The notes beneath the pieces were generated by a model. It was not told the origin of the DNA. It ran no database searches and was given only the letters and a program-made list of their open reading frames with translations. The translations under genes and the position numbers were made by a program. Below, piece by piece: positions 34,767 to 41,118 of a stretch of DNA of 64,000 nt (its first letter is position 1; each line of letters starts with the position of its first letter). The stretch lies in assembly GCA_031082185.1 (NCBI GenBank), contig JAVHLI010000003.1:1-64000 (forward strand). Reading direction: 5' to 3'. The stretch comes from a bacterium (GTDB lineage Bacteria > Sysuimicrobiota > Sysuimicrobiia > Sysuimicrobiales > Humicultoraceae).

Positions 34767-35981
34767 TCAGCGTCCCTGCCCCACTTTCTGGCTGAACTGT
34801 GCGGCCTTGCCCTCGGTGCCCAACGCAGGGGCGAGGACGATCTCCGCGGCGTGCATCTGGCGGATCGTAGCGGCCCCGCACAGCCCCATCGCGGTGCGCA
34901 GCGCCTCGATCAGGTTGTGCGATCCGTCGTCCACCCGAGCAGGACCCAGCAGGATCTGCCGGAGCGTGCCCGTTGTGCCGACGCGGATCCGGGTGCCGCG
35001 GGGGAGCGCGGCGTGCGGTGCGGCCATCCCCCAGTGGAAGCCGCGGCCCGGGGCCTCTTCGGCCCTCGCGAGCGCCGAGCCCAGCATCACCGCGTCGGCC
35101 CCGCACGCGATCGCCTTTGCCACGTCCCCGCCGACCGCAATGCCGCCGTCGGCCACCACCGGCACATGGGTCCCGGTCCGGCGCAGGTGATCGTCGCGCG
35201 CGGCGGCCACATCGCAGATCGCCGTTGCCTGCGGCACGCCGATGCCGAGCACCCGGCGGCTGGTGCACGCCGCGCCCGGCCCGACCCCCACGAACAGCGC
35301 TGCGGCGCCTGCCTGCAGCAGGCCTGCGGCGGCCTCGTACCCGACGCAGTTGCCCACCATCACCGGGATCCGCGTCCCGGCGGTGAGCGCCCGCAGCGAG
35401 ACCGCCCTGCCGCGCGAAGACCGGTGCTCCTCGGTAACCACCGTGGACTGCACCAGCAACAGGTCGGCGCCGGCCTCCTGGGCCAGCGGCACCAGGTGCC
35501 CGGCGGCGGCCGGCGTCATCGAGACCGCGCACGCGGCGCCCGCATTCTTGATGGCGCGGATGCATGCGGCCACCAGCGCATCGTCAATGGGCGCGCGGTA
35601 GAGCCGCTGGAGCAGACCGACCACCTCATCGGGCACCGCCGCCGCGATCGCATCCAGCGGTTCGGCGGGATCGGCGTACCGCGTCTGCAGGCCTTCCAGG
35701 TTGAGCACGGCCAGACCGCCCAGATCCGCGATGAAGCCGGCGGTGCGCGCGTCCACCACGCTGTCCATAGCGGAGGCCACCACCGGGAGCCGGAAGGCGT
35801 GGCCGCCTACCTGCCAGGAGCAGTCCACATCCTCGGGGTCCAGGGTCGAGGCCGCCGGCACCAGGGCGATGTCGTCGAGACTGAAGGTCCGCCGCACCCT
35901 CCGGCCCTGCCCCAGCCACTCACCGGGTGCGTCCGGCCCGCTGACCCGGGCGGCATCGCGCGTCGGGGTCTGGACGATCAT
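34767..35981 (-). CDS. IMP dehydrogenase-related protein, GuaB3 type
   Basis: The 404-residue (beta/alpha)8 protein has the phosphate-binding and catalytic loop [11 protein letters not shown] with the conserved Cys of IMPDH/GMP reductase, and the [11 protein letters not shown] segment. The CBS domains of classic GuaB are absent. The segment [23 protein letters not shown] matches the GuaB3 group found in actinobacteria and cyanobacteria rather than true IMPDH, and I see no Arg-Tyr flap dyad. It may act in IMP/XMP/GMP conversion, but its exact reaction cannot be read from sequence. It precedes guaA by 62 bases. Confidence 0.85.
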   Translation of the reverse strand: MIVQTPTRDAARVSGPDAPGEWLGQGRRVRRTFSLDDIALVPAASTLDPEDVDCSWQVGGHAFRLPVVASAMDSVVDARTAGFIADLGGLAVLNLEGLQTRYADPAEPLDAIAAAVPDEVVGLLQRLYRAPIDDALVAACIRAIKNAGAACAVSMTPAAAGHLVPLAQEAGADLLLVQSTVVTEEHRSSRGRAVSLRALTAGTRIPVMVGNCVGYEAAAGLLQAGAAALFVGVGPGAACTSRRVLGIGVPQATAICDVAAARDDHLRRTGTHVPVVADGGIAVGGDVAKAIACGADAVMLGSALARAEEAPGRGFHWGMAAPHAALPRGTRIRVGTTGTLRQILLGPARVDDGSHNLIEALRTAMGLCGAATIRQMHAAEIVLAPALGTEGKAAQFSQKVGQGR

Positions 35982-36001
35982 GGGCTCTCGCCTCCCTGTG
36001 G

Positions 36002-36547
36002 CTAGATGCCGTAGAGCTCGGGCTTGAGGACGCCTATGAAAGGCAGGTTCCGGTAGCGGCCCGAGTAGTCGAGTCCGTACCCGATGACGAACTTGTCTGG
36101 GATCTCGAACCCGCGGAAGTCAATCGGCACCTCGCGCCTGCGGCGCGGACGCTTGTCCAGAAGCGCGCACACCCTCAGCGAGGCCGGATACCGGGCCTTG
36201 AGCGTCTCGAGCAGGTAGTCCATGGTGAGCCCTGTGTCAATGATGTCCTCGACCACCAGCACGTGCCGGCCCTCGATGCTCTGATTCAGGTCCTTGAGGA
36301 TGCGGACGATGCCGCTGCTCTCGGTAGCGTCCCCGTAGGAGGCCGTGGCCATGAAGTCCACATTGCAGGGGATAGTGATCGCCTTCAGGAGGTCGGCGAG
36401 AAAGACGAAGGCACCCGTTAGGATGCCGACCAGCAGTGGTTCTTTGGTGCCGTACTCCAAACTGATGCGCCGTCCGAGTTCCCGGATTCGGTCCTGCAAG
36501 ACCTCCTCCGGGATAAGGATTTCGTCGACGTCGTCTGCCAGGCCCAA
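36002..36547 (-). CDS. hpt: Hypoxanthine phosphoribosyltransferase
   Basis: This 181-residue salvage enzyme makes IMP (or GMP) from hypoxanthine (or guanine) and PRPP. The PRPP-binding loop HVLVVEDIIDTGLTMDYL is at residues ~95-112. The flexible loop MATASYGDATESSG and the C-terminal IPDKFVIGYGLDYSGRYRNLP that contacts the base are present. It lies between pyrE and the guaB3-like gene with gaps of 20-60 bases, linking the pyr and gua groups. Confidence 0.95.
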   Translation of the reverse strand: MGLADDVDEILIPEEVLQDRIRELGRRISLEYGTKEPLLVGILTGAFVFLADLLKAITIPCNVDFMATASYGDATESSGIVRILKDLNQSIEGRHVLVVEDIIDTGLTMDYLLETLKARYPASLRVCALLDKRPRRRREVPIDFRGFEIPDKFVIGYGLDYSGRYRNLPFIGVLKPELYGI

Positions 36548-36605
36548 CGGCGGTCCTCTCCTTGCGCTGGGATTTCAGTAATTATAGGCCAGCCCCCACA
36601 GGGCG

Positions 36606-37181
36606 TCAACCGGGTGTGGCGCGGCTGCCCGGCTTGCGTACGGGCACTCCCTCCCGGCACTGCGGGCACCGGTCGGGAGCAAACGTCGGCAGGTCGAGGG
36701 TGATGAGCGCTTCCAGATGGGCCTTCAGGTCCATGCGGCCGCCGGTCCGGTCCACCAGCGCGCCGAAACCCACCACCGCGCCGCCGGCGGCCCGCACCAG
36801 GGAAGCCACCTCCGCGGCCGATCCTCCGGTCGTAACAACGTCCTCCACCACCAGGACCCGCTCGCCCACGGCGATCGTGAAACCGCGCCGCAGCGCCATC
36901 TGTCCGCCGTCCCTCTCTGCGAAGATCGCGCGCACGCCCAGTGCCCGCGCGACCTCGTGCGCGACAACAACGGCGCCCAGGGCCGGGCCGATCACCACCT
37001 GCGGCCGCAGCGGCCGCAGGCGTTCGGCCAGCGCCGCGCCCAAGGCCTGCGCCTCCTCTGGGTACTGGAGGATCAGTGCCGATTGCACGTAGATGGGACT
37101 GTGCAGGCCGGAAGAGAGCAGGAAGTGACCGTCCGCCACCGCGCCGCGCCGACGAAAGCGAACGAGCCAGTCTGGACTCAT
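36606..37181 (-). CDS. pyrE: Orotate phosphoribosyltransferase
   Basis: The 191-residue enzyme converts orotate plus PRPP to OMP. The PRPP motif is VLVVEDVVTTGGSAAEVA. The N-terminus FRRRGAVADGHFLLSSGLHSPIYVQSA and the VIGPALGAVVVAHEVARAL segment are typical. The start at 37181 overlaps the pyrF stop (ATGA). The C-terminal end contains two Cys pairs (CPQC) suggesting a small zinc site, which is seen in some PyrE groups. Confidence 0.95.
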   Translation of the reverse strand: MSPDWLVRFRRRGAVADGHFLLSSGLHSPIYVQSALILQYPEEAQALGAALAERLRPLRPQVVIGPALGAVVVAHEVARALGVRAIFAERDGGQMALRRGFTIAVGERVLVVEDVVTTGGSAAEVASLVRAAGGAVVGFGALVDRTGGRMDLKAHLEALITLDLPTFAPDRCPQCREGVPVRKPGSRATPG

Positions 37182-37867
37182 CGCGACCCGGCGTCCCTTG
37201 CTGCGGCCATCTCTTCCGCTACCGCCTGCGCGGCCGCCGCCGGATCCGGGGCGGCCGTGATGGGACGGCCGACTACCAGGTAGTCCGCGCCGGCCCGCAC
37301 CGCCTGCCCGGGAGTCGCCACGCGCGCCTGGTCGTGGACGGCTGCCCCGGAAGGCCGGATTGCCGGCGTCAGCACTCGGAACGCGGGACCGCAGGCGGCC
37401 TTGATCTGCGCGCACTCCTGCGCCGAGGCCACAACGCCGTCGAGGCCGGCCTCGCGGGCTGAGGCGGCGGCGCGCAGGACGCCAGCGCCGACCCGGCCGG
37501 CGTCGCTGGTCAGGCGCGTGACGCCTAGCACGCGGGTCGCACCGCCGGATCGCCGGGCGGCGTCTGCCGCGGCCTCCATCGCCGCCGACCCGGCGGCGCA
37601 GTGAACGGTCACCAGCGCAACCCCGAGCTCCGCCGCGGCCGCAACGGAGCCGGCGACCGTGTGCGGGATGTCGTGGAACTTGAGGTCGAGGAAGACCTGC
37701 CCGCCGGCGGCGTGCACGGCACGCACCGCCTCTGGTCCGGTCGCGGTAAAGAGCACGGATCCTATCTTGAACCAGGGAGTCACCGGCAGCACGCGGTGGA
37801 CCAGGGCTGCGGCGGCCTCCAGCGTCGGGAGGTCCAGGGCGACGACGAGGGCTGGGGTTCTGGCCAA
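37178..37867 (-). CDS. pyrF: Orotidine 5'-phosphate decarboxylase
   Basis: About 229 residues from TTG 37867. It decarboxylates OMP to UMP. The Asp-Lys-Asp active-site motif is DLKFHDIPHT, the substrate Lys is in WFKIGSVLF, and the C-terminal phosphate site is IRPSG...GADYLVVGRPIT. The TTG lies five bases after the upstream stop, without a clear ribosome-binding site, so initiation probably depends on coupling. It overlaps pyrE by four bases. Confidence 0.94.
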   Translation of the reverse strand: MARTPALVVALDLPTLEAAAALVHRVLPVTPWFKIGSVLFTATGPEAVRAVHAAGGQVFLDLKFHDIPHTVAGSVAAAAELGVALVTVHCAAGSAAMEAAADAARRSGGATRVLGVTRLTSDAGRVGAGVLRAAASAREAGLDGVVASAQECAQIKAACGPAFRVLTPAIRPSGAAVHDQARVATPGQAVRAGADYLVVGRPITAAPDPAAAAQAVAEEMAAARDAGSR

Positions 37868-37872
37868 CGGCT

Positions 37873-38361
37873 CTAGACCGGGACCTTCACCCGGTACTCT
37901 CGGACCTCCGCGATCGGGAGGCCGAGCGCCCGGCGCGCGGCAATCCATTCTGCGATGGCATCCTTCACGTTCTCGAGGGCTTCCTGCTCTGTCATGCCTT
38001 CCGAGATCACTCCGCGCAACGCAGGAACTCGAACAACGTAGACGCCGCTGGAAGCGTCGTAGTCCATGATCGCGGTAAACTCGGTCCCCATCAGTTCCTC
38101 CACGCTCATCCCCATCTCCTCAAGTATGGCTCGAAGCGTGCCCGTCTTCAACACGCGATGACGAGGAACCGTCACCGTGATGCTACCCCGCTCGATAACC
38201 GTGTGCTTCCGCCCTTCGCGCACCACGCGCCAATCGGCCCGGGCAATCCCCCGGAGGAAGAAAGCAGTTGGAAGGTCTCTCGGGAGTCGCACTCCAACAT
38301 GTCCCTCACCTCCTCCATCGACCGCTCCACCCGGACTTACCGTGTCCTTGCGCGCCCTCAC
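37873..38361 (-). CDS. HicA-HicB toxin-antitoxin fusion protein
   Basis: The 162-residue frame joins two normally separate proteins. Residues ~26-90 match HicA mRNA interferase (WRVVREGRKHTVIERG with His53 as the expected catalytic His, then SITVTVPRHRVLKTGTLRAILEEMGMSVEEL). Residues 91-162 match a short HicB antitoxin (FTAIMDYDASSGVYVVRVPALRGVISEG, TEQEALENVKDAIAEWI). An internal ATG at 38091 has GGAGGA five bases upstream and could yield free HicB. The gene starts with GTG overlapping the pyrD stop and ends five bases before pyrF, so it is embedded in the pyr operon. No DNA-binding domain is visible. Confidence 0.75.
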   Translation of the reverse strand: MRARKDTVSPGGAVDGGGEGHVGVRLPRDLPTAFFLRGIARADWRVVREGRKHTVIERGSITVTVPRHRVLKTGTLRAILEEMGMSVEELMGTEFTAIMDYDASSGVYVVRVPALRGVISEGMTEQEALENVKDAIAEWIAARRALGLPIAEVREYRVKVPV

Positions 38362-39332
38362 CGCCCGGCAGAGCCATCCGGGCCCGAATGAGGGACGTTA
38401 TCCATGCCTTCCAGCGCCCTGATGAGATCGGTCACCCGCTCGATGCCCACCTCAGCCATGTACGCCCGCAGGCCGTCGGTGATCTCCTCTGCCGCGCGGG
38501 GGTTGTCAATCAGCGCCGAGGCCACGGCCACCGCGTGCGCGCCGCAGAGCAGGAACTCTACCGCATCCTCCCAGGTGGCGATCCCTCCCATGCCGATGAT
38601 CGGCAGCCGGACCGCCTGCGCCACGTCCCACACCATGCGCAGCGCCACCGGCTTGATCGCCGGCCCGGAGAGCCCGCCGGTGCCCGCGCCCAGCCGCATC
38701 CGCCGCGCCCGCGCGTCCACCGCCAGGGCGTTCAGGGTGTTGATCAGCGCCAGCCCGTCGGCCCCCCCGTCCGCGGCCGCCCTTGCCACGACCGTGATGT
38801 CGGCCACGTTCGGGCTGAGCTTGACAAACAGCGGGAGCGGAGTGCGCGCGCGCACCGCAGCGACCAGCGCGTGCGTGCGGTGGGGATCTGTGCCGAAGTG
38901 CAGTCCGTCCTCGACGTTCGGGCAGGAGACGTTGAGCTCAAGTGCGGCAACCCCCTCCTCATCGCTCAGCAACTCGGCGAGGGCCGCGTACTCGTCAGAA
39001 CGGTGGCCGGCGATGCTCACGATGATCGGGCGCCCCAGCGTGCGGAGGAACGGCAGGTCGCGCGCGATGAAACCGGCGACGCCGGGGTTGCGCAGGCCCA
39101 CCGCGTTCAGCCACCCGCCGGTCACCTCGACGGTCTGCGGCCCGGGATGGCCCTCGCGCGGCTCCAGCGTCACCGACTTTGTAACGATGCCCCCGAACGC
39201 CCTGAGGTCGTAGGCGGCCTGCACCTGCCGGCCGAACTCCAGCGGCCCGGGCGCGGACAGTACGGGAGTGGGAAACGTGATGCCGGCGAGGGTGACGGAG
39301 AGCGTAGGCCCCGATGGGAGACCTTCGCTCAT
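38358..39332 (-). CDS. pyrD: Dihydroorotate dehydrogenase, class 1
   Basis: The 324-residue cytosolic flavoprotein oxidises dihydroorotate. It carries the class 1 catalytic Cys in LNVSCPNVEDG (Cys137), KLSPNVADI, NTLNALAVD and the FMN site GMGGIATWEDAVEFLLCGAHAVAVASAL. It is closest in layout to the NAD-linked 1B type, which needs PyrK; pyrK is not in this window. The start at 39332 is preferred over 39365, which has an unlikely leader. Its stop overlaps the HicA-HicB gene start. Confidence 0.94.
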   Translation of the reverse strand: MSEGLPSGPTLSVTLAGITFPTPVLSAPGPLEFGRQVQAAYDLRAFGGIVTKSVTLEPREGHPGPQTVEVTGGWLNAVGLRNPGVAGFIARDLPFLRTLGRPIIVSIAGHRSDEYAALAELLSDEEGVAALELNVSCPNVEDGLHFGTDPHRTHALVAAVRARTPLPLFVKLSPNVADITVVARAAADGGADGLALINTLNALAVDARARRMRLGAGTGGLSGPAIKPVALRMVWDVAQAVRLPIIGMGGIATWEDAVEFLLCGAHAVAVASALIDNPRAAEEITDGLRAYMAEVGIERVTDLIRALEGMDNVPHSGPDGSAGR

Positions 39333-39397
39333 CGCCCCGGCCTTCCAACTACTGTTATATGTCATCGGCGACTTCCACGCGAGGGTATCCCGGCCTC

Positions 39398-39799
39398 CTA
39401 CCAGTACATCTTCACAAGCCCGGACCGGGCTATCTCGCTGTCCTTGGAAATCAACGGGATGCCCAACTGGACGGCGGCGGCAACAATGAGGCGATCAAAG
39501 GGATCGGCGAAGCGCCGCATGGCCCACGCCTCCTTCACGTGGACCGGTTCCATCGCCACGGGAGCGAACCCTGGCGACTCGAAGAGACTGTCAACCCACG
39601 CCGGGAAGGGGGTCCGGAGCCGGATCTTGCGGTGCTCTTCGAGTAGCGCCAGCTCAAGTATCACGACGGTAGGGACGTAAATGAGCAGCCTGCCCTCCGT
39701 GCACGCCTCGAAGGCTCTCCGCGCGCGCACGCTGAGCTTCTGGCGAGAACCTGCCCACCAGATGAGCGGGTGTGTGTCGGTGATCAGGGCACCCGTCAT
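39398..39799 (-). CDS. PIN-domain toxin, VapC family (second module)
   Basis: This 133-residue PIN protein starts MTGALITDTHPLIWWAGS, with the first catalytic Asp at residue 8. The ILELALLEEHRKI helix, the DPFDRLIVAAAVQLG acidic motif and LISKDSEIA supply the remaining acidic residues. It belongs to the VapC subgroup with the 'DTHPLIWW' start. Its start overlaps the antitoxin stop by four bases. Confidence 0.88.
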   Translation of the reverse strand: MTGALITDTHPLIWWAGSRQKLSVRARRAFEACTEGRLLIYVPTVVILELALLEEHRKIRLRTPFPAWVDSLFESPGFAPVAMEPVHVKEAWAMRRFADPFDRLIVAAAVQLGIPLISKDSEIARSGLVKMYW

Positions 39800-40089
39800 G
39801 CGGCAGGATGGCGGCGGACCGCTTCCTGCAAAACCTCCCCGACAGACGCCCTCTCCAGATCCGCCATCACCTCAATCGTGTCCCTGAGGCGGTCTCTCTG
39901 TCTGCGGTCCCCCGACGACACGAGAAGGTGCCGCAGCATCCCGGGGTGCAGGAGGACGGCAACGGGTCGCCCCCGCGAGGTGATCTCGACGGCGACCTCC
40001 ACCCCGACCGGCAGTTCCCTGGTGACCAGCGCGCAGAAATCTCGCCTGACCTCGGTGATAGGCATCCGCCTCATCTTCACGGCCACCAC
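39796..40089 (-). CDS. Phd/YefM-like antitoxin for the second PIN toxin
   Basis: The 97-residue protein begins with the Phd/YefM fold pattern MRRMPITEVRRDFCALVTRE...VEVAVEITSRGRPVAVLLHP, which binds DNA as a dimer. The C-terminal helical tail would neutralise the toxin. GTG 40089 and ATG 40074 are both usable starts. It overlaps the PIN toxin gene by four bases. A perfect palindrome five bases upstream is the probable autoregulatory operator. Confidence 0.8.
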   Translation of the reverse strand: MVAVKMRRMPITEVRRDFCALVTRELPVGVEVAVEITSRGRPVAVLLHPGMLRHLLVSSGDRRQRDRLRDTIEVMADLERASVGEVLQEAVRRHPAA

Positions 40090-40093
40090 CCCA

Positions 40094-40120
40094 GATCTGA
40101 GCAGATAATCTGCTCAGATC
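40094..40120. promoter_or_regulatory. Perfect palindrome, operator of the second PIN toxin module
   Basis: GATCTGAGCAGA-TAA-TCTGCTCAGATC is a perfect 12+3+12 inverted repeat just upstream of the antitoxin start. Antitoxins of this class normally bind such sites and repress their own operon. It could also overlap the promoter; no clear -35/-10 pair is visible. Confidence 0.75.
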
Positions 40121-40153
40121 ATAGCCCCACCGGATCGGCCGGTCAAGCGCCCC

Positions 40154-40510
40154 CTACGGCTCTTCCGCGGCGAAGAGGACGACGCCTCCCGCGGTCATGC
40201 GATCCAGGCGATCACGCGCGGCCTCGGCCTCCTGAAACGTATAGACGTGGGGCTCCAGGCCGGGCACTGCCAGCGATGTCTTCACGGCGCCGAAGGCATC
40301 TTCTCGCTGGTCCCCCTGATAGACAACCAGGAGATCCACGTCGCTGGCCACCGTATGACGGCCGGCTGCCCAGGATCCAAACAGGACCACGCGCACGAGG
40401 GGGAGCCGCGCGGCCAGGGCCGGCATGCGCTCCCTCAGCGCGCCGATCAGGGCCTCCCGGTCAAACCTTGGAAAGAAGACCCTGGCAGAAGGCGAGGATC
40501 TGCTCGGCAT
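40154..40510 (-). CDS. MNT-type nucleotidyltransferase domain protein
   Basis: The 118-residue protein shows the minimal nucleotidyltransferase signature GSWAAGRHTVASDVDLLVVY, in which the GSx...SDxD acids bind Mg-NTP. Proteins of this type act as antitoxins that AMPylate a HEPN toxin. The likely start at 40510 overlaps the preceding HEPN fragment by 50 bases. The HEPN partner is incomplete here, so the module may no longer work. Confidence 0.82.
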   Translation of the reverse strand: MPSRSSPSARVFFPRFDREALIGALRERMPALAARLPLVRVVLFGSWAAGRHTVASDVDLLVVYQGDQREDAFGAVKTSLAVPGLEPHVYTFQEAEAARDRLDRMTAGGVVLFAAEEP

Positions 40511-40694
40511 GTGCGATGTGCCTCCTGGCCTCCTCCGCAGTGTACCTGCTGGCTGGCGAGCCGGTGGGATGCGCGTTCGGATAGCGGCTTGGGATGTAGG
40601 CCTTGTCCAGGTCCAGAGCGCCGTCAAGCAGGGCCTGCGGCACACCGCGGCGTGCCCAGTCCTCTAGCCCCGTGCCTTGCGCACGACCGTCCAC
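40461..40694 (-). pseudogene. HEPN domain C-terminal fragment
   Basis: The 77-residue frame contains only the last ~60 residues of a HEPN domain: VPQALLDGALDLDKAYIPSRYPNAHPTGSPASRYTAEEARRHIAHAEQILAFC. Full HEPN partners of MNT proteins are about 120-130 residues, so the first two helices are missing. Its start lies inside the upstream lipoprotein gene. The remaining sequence resembles the substrate-binding part of minimal nucleotidyltransferase partners. It looks like a decayed toxin. Confidence 0.6.
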
Positions 40695-40951
40695 TTTCCG
40701 CCCACGGACTTCACCAGGTCGCCGACCTCGACCGCCATCCAGAACTCGTAGGGAACGCCGTACTCCTGGTGGTTGATCACGACCATGTACGGGGTTTGCT
40801 CCCAGACGCGGGAGCGCTTCTCCGCGACCCAGCCGATGATCTCGGCCTGGGAACTAACCCCCGATCCTCCGGTGGGAGAACCCGGGCCCCCGCAGGAGGG
40901 CAGGATCTGCGCCACGGCCAGCAGTGCGACGATCGCCATCACCTTGATCAT
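40664..40951 (-). CDS. Small putative lipoprotein
   Basis: This 95-residue protein begins with a hydrophobic signal (MIKVMAIVALLAVAQI) followed by LPSC, a weak lipobox that could allow diacylglyceryl anchoring at Cys20. A Gly/Ser/Pro-rich linker leads to a compact domain (AEIIGWVAEKRSR...YGVPYEFWMAVEVGDLVKSVGGKWTVV) with an OB-fold-like strand pattern. No family recognised. It overlaps the HEPN fragment at its 3' end. Confidence 0.7.
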   Translation of the reverse strand: MIKVMAIVALLAVAQILPSCGGPGSPTGGSGVSSQAEIIGWVAEKRSRVWEQTPYMVVINHQEYGVPYEFWMAVEVGDLVKSVGGKWTVVRKARG

Positions 40952-41064
40952 TGCCCATCATCCTCCGTCACCTTCGCGGTGTCGTCCCCATTCTACACCA
41001 AATCGGGTTGGCCGCAATCCGCCGCGCGGCCCGCGCCTGGTCCCCAGCAGAGTCCGGAAATGAA

Positions 41065-41096
41065 GTCCCCCGGGGAGGAGACCCTCCCCGGGGGAC
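41065..41096 (-). terminator. Rho-independent terminator of the SLH porin gene
   Basis: A 14-bp perfect stem (arm GTCCCCCGGGGAGG) with a 4-base loop begins 23 bases after the stop at 41119. On the minus strand it is followed by TTCATTTCC. Stem strength and position support termination of the porin transcript. Confidence 0.8.
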
Positions 41097-41118
41097 GATA
41101 GAAGGAGCCGCTACCCTG

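Noticed and set aside
38100-38320. Alternative HicA start at an ATG with a GGAGGAGGTGAG ribosome site
   Set aside because: That ATG is out of frame with HicA and its frame stops after about 45 codons, with no HicA-like sequence; kept only as a note that the N-terminus is uncertain.
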